From Ceriagrion tenellum (lineage: Eukaryota > Arthropoda > Insecta > Odonata > Coenagrionidae), in the NCBI GenBank assembly GCA_963169105.1, contig OY720639.1, forward strand, positions 116,953,117-117,017,116: 64,000 nt of DNA. Reading direction: 5' to 3'. Below, piece after piece: positions 59,061 through 64,000 of the stretch (its first letter is position 1; each line of letters starts with the position of its first letter). The position numbers were made by a program, and so were the translations under genes. The notes under the pieces are model-generated. The model did not search any database and had not been told where the DNA came from. It saw only the letters and a list, made by a program, of their open reading frames with translations.

Positions 59061-61479
59061 AAAGCATGTAAGCATAAAAATGGACCATTGTCTCTCAAAC
59101 TCCATCAGCAGCCCTTCTTACTCGCCTGCTCATCTCCCAGCTTCCCTATCCTCGATACGCATTTCGTCTCAGAGCTGGGATATTTGAAAAATATGTAGGC
59201 CCATACCTATATGCACGTATTTGCGTCCATGTAGGTAGATACTCTCTAGAGGCATACACCCGCGAGGTAATCTGCGAGTCACTTTAAGGGGGTGTGGCGC
59301 GGTCTGCATTGCCACTATTACAGACATGTTTCAAACAAATAAGCTAAGTTATTTGGAATTAAAGTATTAGGAACTGAACTGTGTATATCTACCTTATGTT
59401 GACATTATAATAATAGACACACCGGTATAGAAGTGAATTGTAAAAAACTCAAGTAGACACGAAAGGCACTATCATATCAGCAGAGAGCTTGTTAGATAAA
59501 ACTAAACATCTTGTACTTATTTGCAAGTTACTTTACTACATGCTGAAATAAGCTAGCTGCACAGTTTCGAACTACATTTGTTAACGGAAAACATGGTGCT
59601 TTAATTCCGTCCATACGGCACTCTTCTTAAAAATGGAGACATCTGATTCGTTCGTTTATTCATACGTTTCTTTAAATCCAGGCGAACAGGTATTTGCATT
59701 CCCTGTACTCATTCTGCTCAACGTTAGTGTAATATGTTTCCGTAGACTAGGTAGGTTTGGAAGGTGAAGGATTGCAAGCGGACTTTTCCACAACTTCTAG
59801 ACTAGACGTGTTTAGATTTTGAGAAGTGTTTTTCAGGATAAGAGTAAGATTTCAACGAAGATAGATATTTCCTTACACCAGTGTATCATTATAGTGCAAT
59901 CAGCGTTCAATAATAAATAATTAGAGTGTGAATCAACCATTGTAAGCTATCCTATGAGGTGGAATTAAATGAATGAATACATTTTAAAGAATAAAGAAAT
60001 ATTGTGTACAAAAATTATTTTTCATCCTAACGATCTCGGAGTATAAGGTGCCAGTTAACACTACATGCACTAAAACAGTGGTGACAATGACCGAAAGCTA
60101 TTATCGTTATTTAGGACCAGAATATTCGTAATTGCCAATTCTTTACGAAAACTGATCCTAAGAGCCTGCGCGCGCTTTAAATTGAGACAGTGCGGCTTGA
60201 GTTTGATTATATTTTTTTGCCCATCTTATTTTCTTTTGCGCATGCAGACGGCATTCAGAGGCGGGTGATATGGATGTAATGGACATTCGGTGTATCTCTT
60301 TGCTCCGAAGAGACATAAAAGGAGGGAGCATTCTCTTGCGCCTGCCTCTCTTCCGTGGGCGCCATTACTGCTTAACAATATTTATCCGTCATACGTGCTT
60401 GGGCGGGATAGGTGTGGAGGGGTGGAGGAAAGGAAAGAGATTTCTTTTTCCTCCCACCTTGTCTTTGTTTTGCTGCACTCCCTCGGCCTCAAATTTATAC
60501 CCCGGGAGGCCCATTGGACCCGCAAATGTATATTTATGTCGCCATTTCTCCGTTTCACCCATTACCGCTCTCCCATCCGGGCATTCTTCCATTATCACGG
60601 CCGAAGAATCTCACGCGTGCATACGCAAAAAAACACGTCGCACGCTGGGATTGGGTGGCGTACCACTCTGCTGGAGGTGTCTGTCCGTCGGCAACACCCG
60701 ATTAGGTGTTGAGGAGCCGAATGAATCTTTTTTCCATCGGTAATTTTGGCTGATATTGTTTCTATATTTTCATTCGCGACTAGCATTCTTGGCCTGGTCT
60801 TTATCATCATAATAAAAATTCAGAGAATCCTCCTTTGAACTCTCTATTCAATATGGAGATTAAACCTTGGAAAAAATTTGTCGTTAGCGCCCATCAATCC
60901 ATATATTGGTCAGTTTAAGCCTTTAAATCTTTTCTCGTCTCATTTTAGTGGTATATTCTTTCAAGTTCCATTATTTTAACGCGCAAGTCATTTATTACCC
61001 AAGTGTATTCCACACTTATTACTATCATCCCGTTCCACATTTTATTCAAATGGGAATTAAGACTCAAAAGATGCACAATGAGTTTACCTTTTCTATTTGG
61101 CAGACTTCTCCTTTGAATCTTGTAATTTCTTGGAGTAGAAATTTGCTCTTGGTATATAAAATTAGTGACAATTGCTGTATGACTCCGGTCAATCTTTCAT
61201 TCCAAGACCCTCTTCCTTTTTTCTGTCTAATGATTCCGCTAGAAAACAGAGATCTACGCTTTCAAATCAAGACATATTTCCCTGTTGATTTAGCTTTCTA
61301 CATCATCTATGCATTACTCCTCCATAGTTGGTCGGTGGGTGCCCCTAATTGGCGAACGCAAACATTCTTTTCCCCTCGGAAGAAAAAAAACAAGACTCTC
61401 GAAAGGCAAGGCTAAAAGCACACATGCGCCCAACTGCGTCTAACCATTCGTATAGTTCTAATTACGTTTCTTCTCTGTT
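59061..61479. other. anonymous non-coding stretch
   Basis: AT-rich to 60240, then a GC-richer part (60270-60740) open in four overlapping frames with no recognised domain. A 155-codon frame at 60948-61415 is rich in Tyr/Phe/His/Leu but begins with GTG and has no motif. Confidence 0.45.
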
Positions 61480-61615
61480 TGGACTTCCCTCTCAGTTTTT
61501 TTCCCTCCCAGTCTTTCTTTCGCTTCGCACTGCCCATTTGGCCCTCCACGAGTCGTTTCTTTTTTTATTATTTCTTTCCCCTTCCGCATCGAGGCCTCTG
61601 AGGAGTACGAAAAGC

Positions 61616-61645
<30 letters not shown>
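61480..61645. repeat. pyrimidine island ending in a GA microsatellite
   Basis: C/T-rich sequence switches at about 61600 to purine. An uninterrupted GA run lies at 61616-61636, followed by GGAGAGAGATGG. Confidence 0.75.
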
Positions 61646-61646
<1 letters not shown>

Positions 61647-62650
61647 GGAAAGGGCAAGTGAAATATGTTCCCTCTTTTCGTAATTAAAATTGATTGCCAC
61701 CGAGAGGCCATTCTGTACTCTCGCCGCCATCGCCCTCTTGTTCTCGGCGTGCGCCGTCCAGTCGTTTGGCCCTTTCTCTCCCCGGCTTTCTCCCGTTTCC
61801 ATCGCCGGCATCATCCTCGGTCCTTTAGGGAGACACTAGAAAAAGGGAAAAGCATACGGGAGGTCACGTGCTTCGAGAACGGTGGGATGGGGTAGTGAGT
61901 TATGGTGAATGTGCCGTTTCAAAAACTTCTGGGTGCGAAGACTGGCCGCGGCACATCCCGGCGCGAGTGCATTGCGTTCGCTGGCGCTTGAATAACCTCG
62001 GGATTCGTGCAGATTTCTTTCATTTTTCTCCTGCATTCATCATCTGATATCGTTAATTTTCCTGAACTATTCCGTTTAATGATACAGTCTGGAAAATTTA
62101 GATGAAGACAATTAAGTTTAGAGTATGCAGCAATATATTAACTTTAACTATTAACAGCGACTTGAAGGCTATTTTGATTTATATATATATATATATAAAT
62201 GTGATCATTATATTTCTGTAGTTTACCTGCATCATGAAGATTTCCATTTCCGTCAAGCTCACATCACTCAGTCTAATCAAATGCATCAACTCCTGAATAC
62301 TATTTATGTGCCGGAGAAGGGATTCTGGGCAATGGCGGAAGACTTCTTTTTTTCTCAATATACTTAATTTACTTTCCCAACGCTGATTCAGCTACAGAAA
62401 AAGATATTTGAATTCACGATTAAGCAGTTGCAGCTAAAATTCTCTTGTCATTTTTGCAAAAAGTTGTCCAAAATCGATGTAAGGTGCGAGAATAGCTTTT
62501 GATGAAGAGTTAGAAATTTCCAACTACGTACTCAATTAGCAACTTACAAAAACTACCCATGGAATAAAATTAGCTCGTAAGCTTCCGCGGATGCAGTGTT
62601 GACTGTTCCTTTTTTTGGAATCCATTCTGCGATGTATGTTTTAAGAAAAA
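61646..62650. other. anonymous non-coding stretch
   Basis: Ordinary then AT-rich DNA with a short TA run at about 62181-62197. No gene or repeat was recognised. Confidence 0.5.
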
Positions 62651-62653
62651 AAC

Positions 62654-62687
62654 AATATTTCGCCGGTCTTCCTGCCAGCTTCATCAG
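62654..62687 (-). ncRNA. possible hammerhead-ribozyme-like motif
   Basis: Minus strand CUGAUGA (62687-62681), extra A, stem II GCUGG (62679-62675) with CCGGC (62666-62662; numbered along the complement) around loop CAGGAAGA, then GAAA (62661-62658) and UAUU. Core and stem II are good, but stem III would be only two pairs and stem I two pairs, so function is doubtful. The extra base is A here, not U as in the others, which suggests a separate subfamily. Confidence 0.45.
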
Positions 62688-64000
62688 GTGAACTAAACTT
62701 ATCCCCGCATAAAATGACATCAGGCTTTGAAAAATATATTTATTAATATTAACAATGCCTTATGATCTCAGAGAATATTGGTTTACTGTCCGTTAACTTA
62801 ACCAAGTAAACACATTTGCCGAAGTTATAATTCATATTTTGATTCAATATCTCAGATTTATGTTGTTTCTCTTGATAGGAATATCTAAATAAGAGGAGAT
62901 TGATCCCACTAACAGCGAAGCTGCTGTTGTAAAAGGATGAGATTAAACTGAGGCTTTGCGCAGTGTGTCGCCCTTCTCCCGTCTCGCTTCCATTTGCTCT
63001 CGCTCACCTGTCTTGTTTTGTTTTGTTCTTCTTCTCCCCTCGGAAAGAAATAAAAGGCGGGGACACAAGGAGTCTCGTTACTCCGTCGTCGGCCGAGGGC
63101 TGGCGCTGCTGTTGAGTGTCGCGCAGGGAGTGCTTTTGTGACGCAGCGGGTCACGTGGATCGATCTGAGCCAACCAAAGCGAAGCCGACAAACGAATGCT
63201 CGGAGAAAACTCTAATTGACAGTCCGGGGAGGAAGTGGGAAGGGGAGAGGGGGAGAAGACCTTTCTATCTCCCTCTCCATCCCCCCAACATACTCGTATC
63301 CTTTTCCATCCTCTATCTTCTCCTTCGCTCCCCATCTATTCGCAGTCTTAAGGCACCTCAAGGCTCAAGTTCTCTTACGCCACTCTTCGAATCAGGAAGC
63401 CCTTTTCGGTAGAATGACGAATTTGAAAAAAGGAAGTGAAACGAGAGCATTTACATTCATTTAAACTAAAGATTTACGTAAGTCCTCATCTTGACGCGTA
63501 AACAATAGCACGGAAATATATTTTGGCCAATGCTTGAGGAAAAATGTATATCATTATTGGTCGGGAACTTTTAGCATTCGTAAAACATCGTTCGTTGTCT
63601 GATAGCAATGTGGTACTTCATTAAAATAGATTACCTATATTGTTTGGTATTATCCCTAAATCAACAAGTGAAATGAACTTGATTCAATGACGAGGAATTC
63701 CTAAAGTACTTAACTTGATATGTGACTACAATGGTATTACTATACTTTTGTAATTTTTCAATGACTGGATGAGTGCCAAGATGTGATTGCGCTTGCTTAG
63801 CTCTGGGTCTATCTTTTATGATTGATATTGTAGTACAAACAATAAAAGTATGGCTGTAGATTTTTCAGCCGTGGCGAAAATACATCGTAAGCATGTGTTA
63901 TATATTTCATTCTTATATTGAGTTCAAAAATCTGGTAATACTTTACGCATTCAGGAGTCACTTCATGGAAGTATTTTCAATATGAATTCGAATGTGATTA
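62688..64000. other. anonymous non-coding stretch
   Basis: A mixed GC-richer part (62950-63350) with purine then pyrimidine runs gives short overlapping frames on both strands. The rest is AT-rich. No feature was recognised. Confidence 0.5.

Noticed and set aside
1..64000. CRISPR arrays, bacterial operons, rRNA genes or intact tRNA genes
   Set aside because: No regularly spaced repeats with unique spacers, no operon-like gene packing, no conserved rRNA stretches, and every tRNA-like head has a broken cloverleaf.

Overview
This window looks like non-coding DNA from an animal genome, most likely an arthropod and probably an insect. No open reading frame reads like a conserved protein. There is no operon-like packing, the background is AT-rich and full of stop codons, and the recognisable content is eukaryotic repeats: tRNA-derived SINE remnants, two decayed 3' ends of non-LTR retrotransposon (LINE) ORFs, a non-autonomous hAT element with a perfect target-site duplication, microsatellites, and many strand-biased pyrimidine or purine tracts. 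Species cannot be named from this. The window could be intergenic or deep inside a long intron.

The most interesting content is a scattered set of small elements with hammerhead-ribozyme-like motifs. They share a CUGANGA-type box, one extra base, a short stem II, GAAA, a short self-complementary stem III and then UH at the expected cleavage position. The best copies are a mirrored pair in an almost perfect 93-bp foldback (41854-42067). A second foldback carries a pair at 3252-3640, and a 163-bp-spaced direct repeat carries two at 56024-56385. Single or decayed copies lie near 8386, 18580, 28013, 32819, 40941, 43917 and 62654. Such ribozymes are known in Penelope-like retroelements and in retrozymes, short non-coding retroelements made of tandem hammerhead units. 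Which of these they are is inference; no reverse transcriptase linked to them is visible here.

Layout. 1-9 kb: a 60-nt palindrome, a long pyrimidine tract, a SINE, the first ribozyme foldback, the hAT element and a single ribozyme-like copy. 9-20 kb: purine/pyrimidine islands, a TA microsatellite, SINE remnants, a LINE tail, an 80-bp-arm foldback and a 68-bp tandem duplication. 20-36 kb: mostly anonymous, with SINE heads, a GC-rich stretch and the second LINE tail. 36-47 kb: the best ribozyme foldback, a SINE with a GATGAT-rich tail, and more islands. 47-64 kb: a 12-bp minisatellite, islands, the direct-repeat ribozyme element and anonymous AT-rich DNA.

Most of the longest open frames lie in the pyrimidine or purine islands, where stop codons are rare because TAA, TAG and TGA need purines after T. 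They are treated as composition artefacts. All calls were made by eye, so repeat boundaries are approximate except where exact ends are stated.
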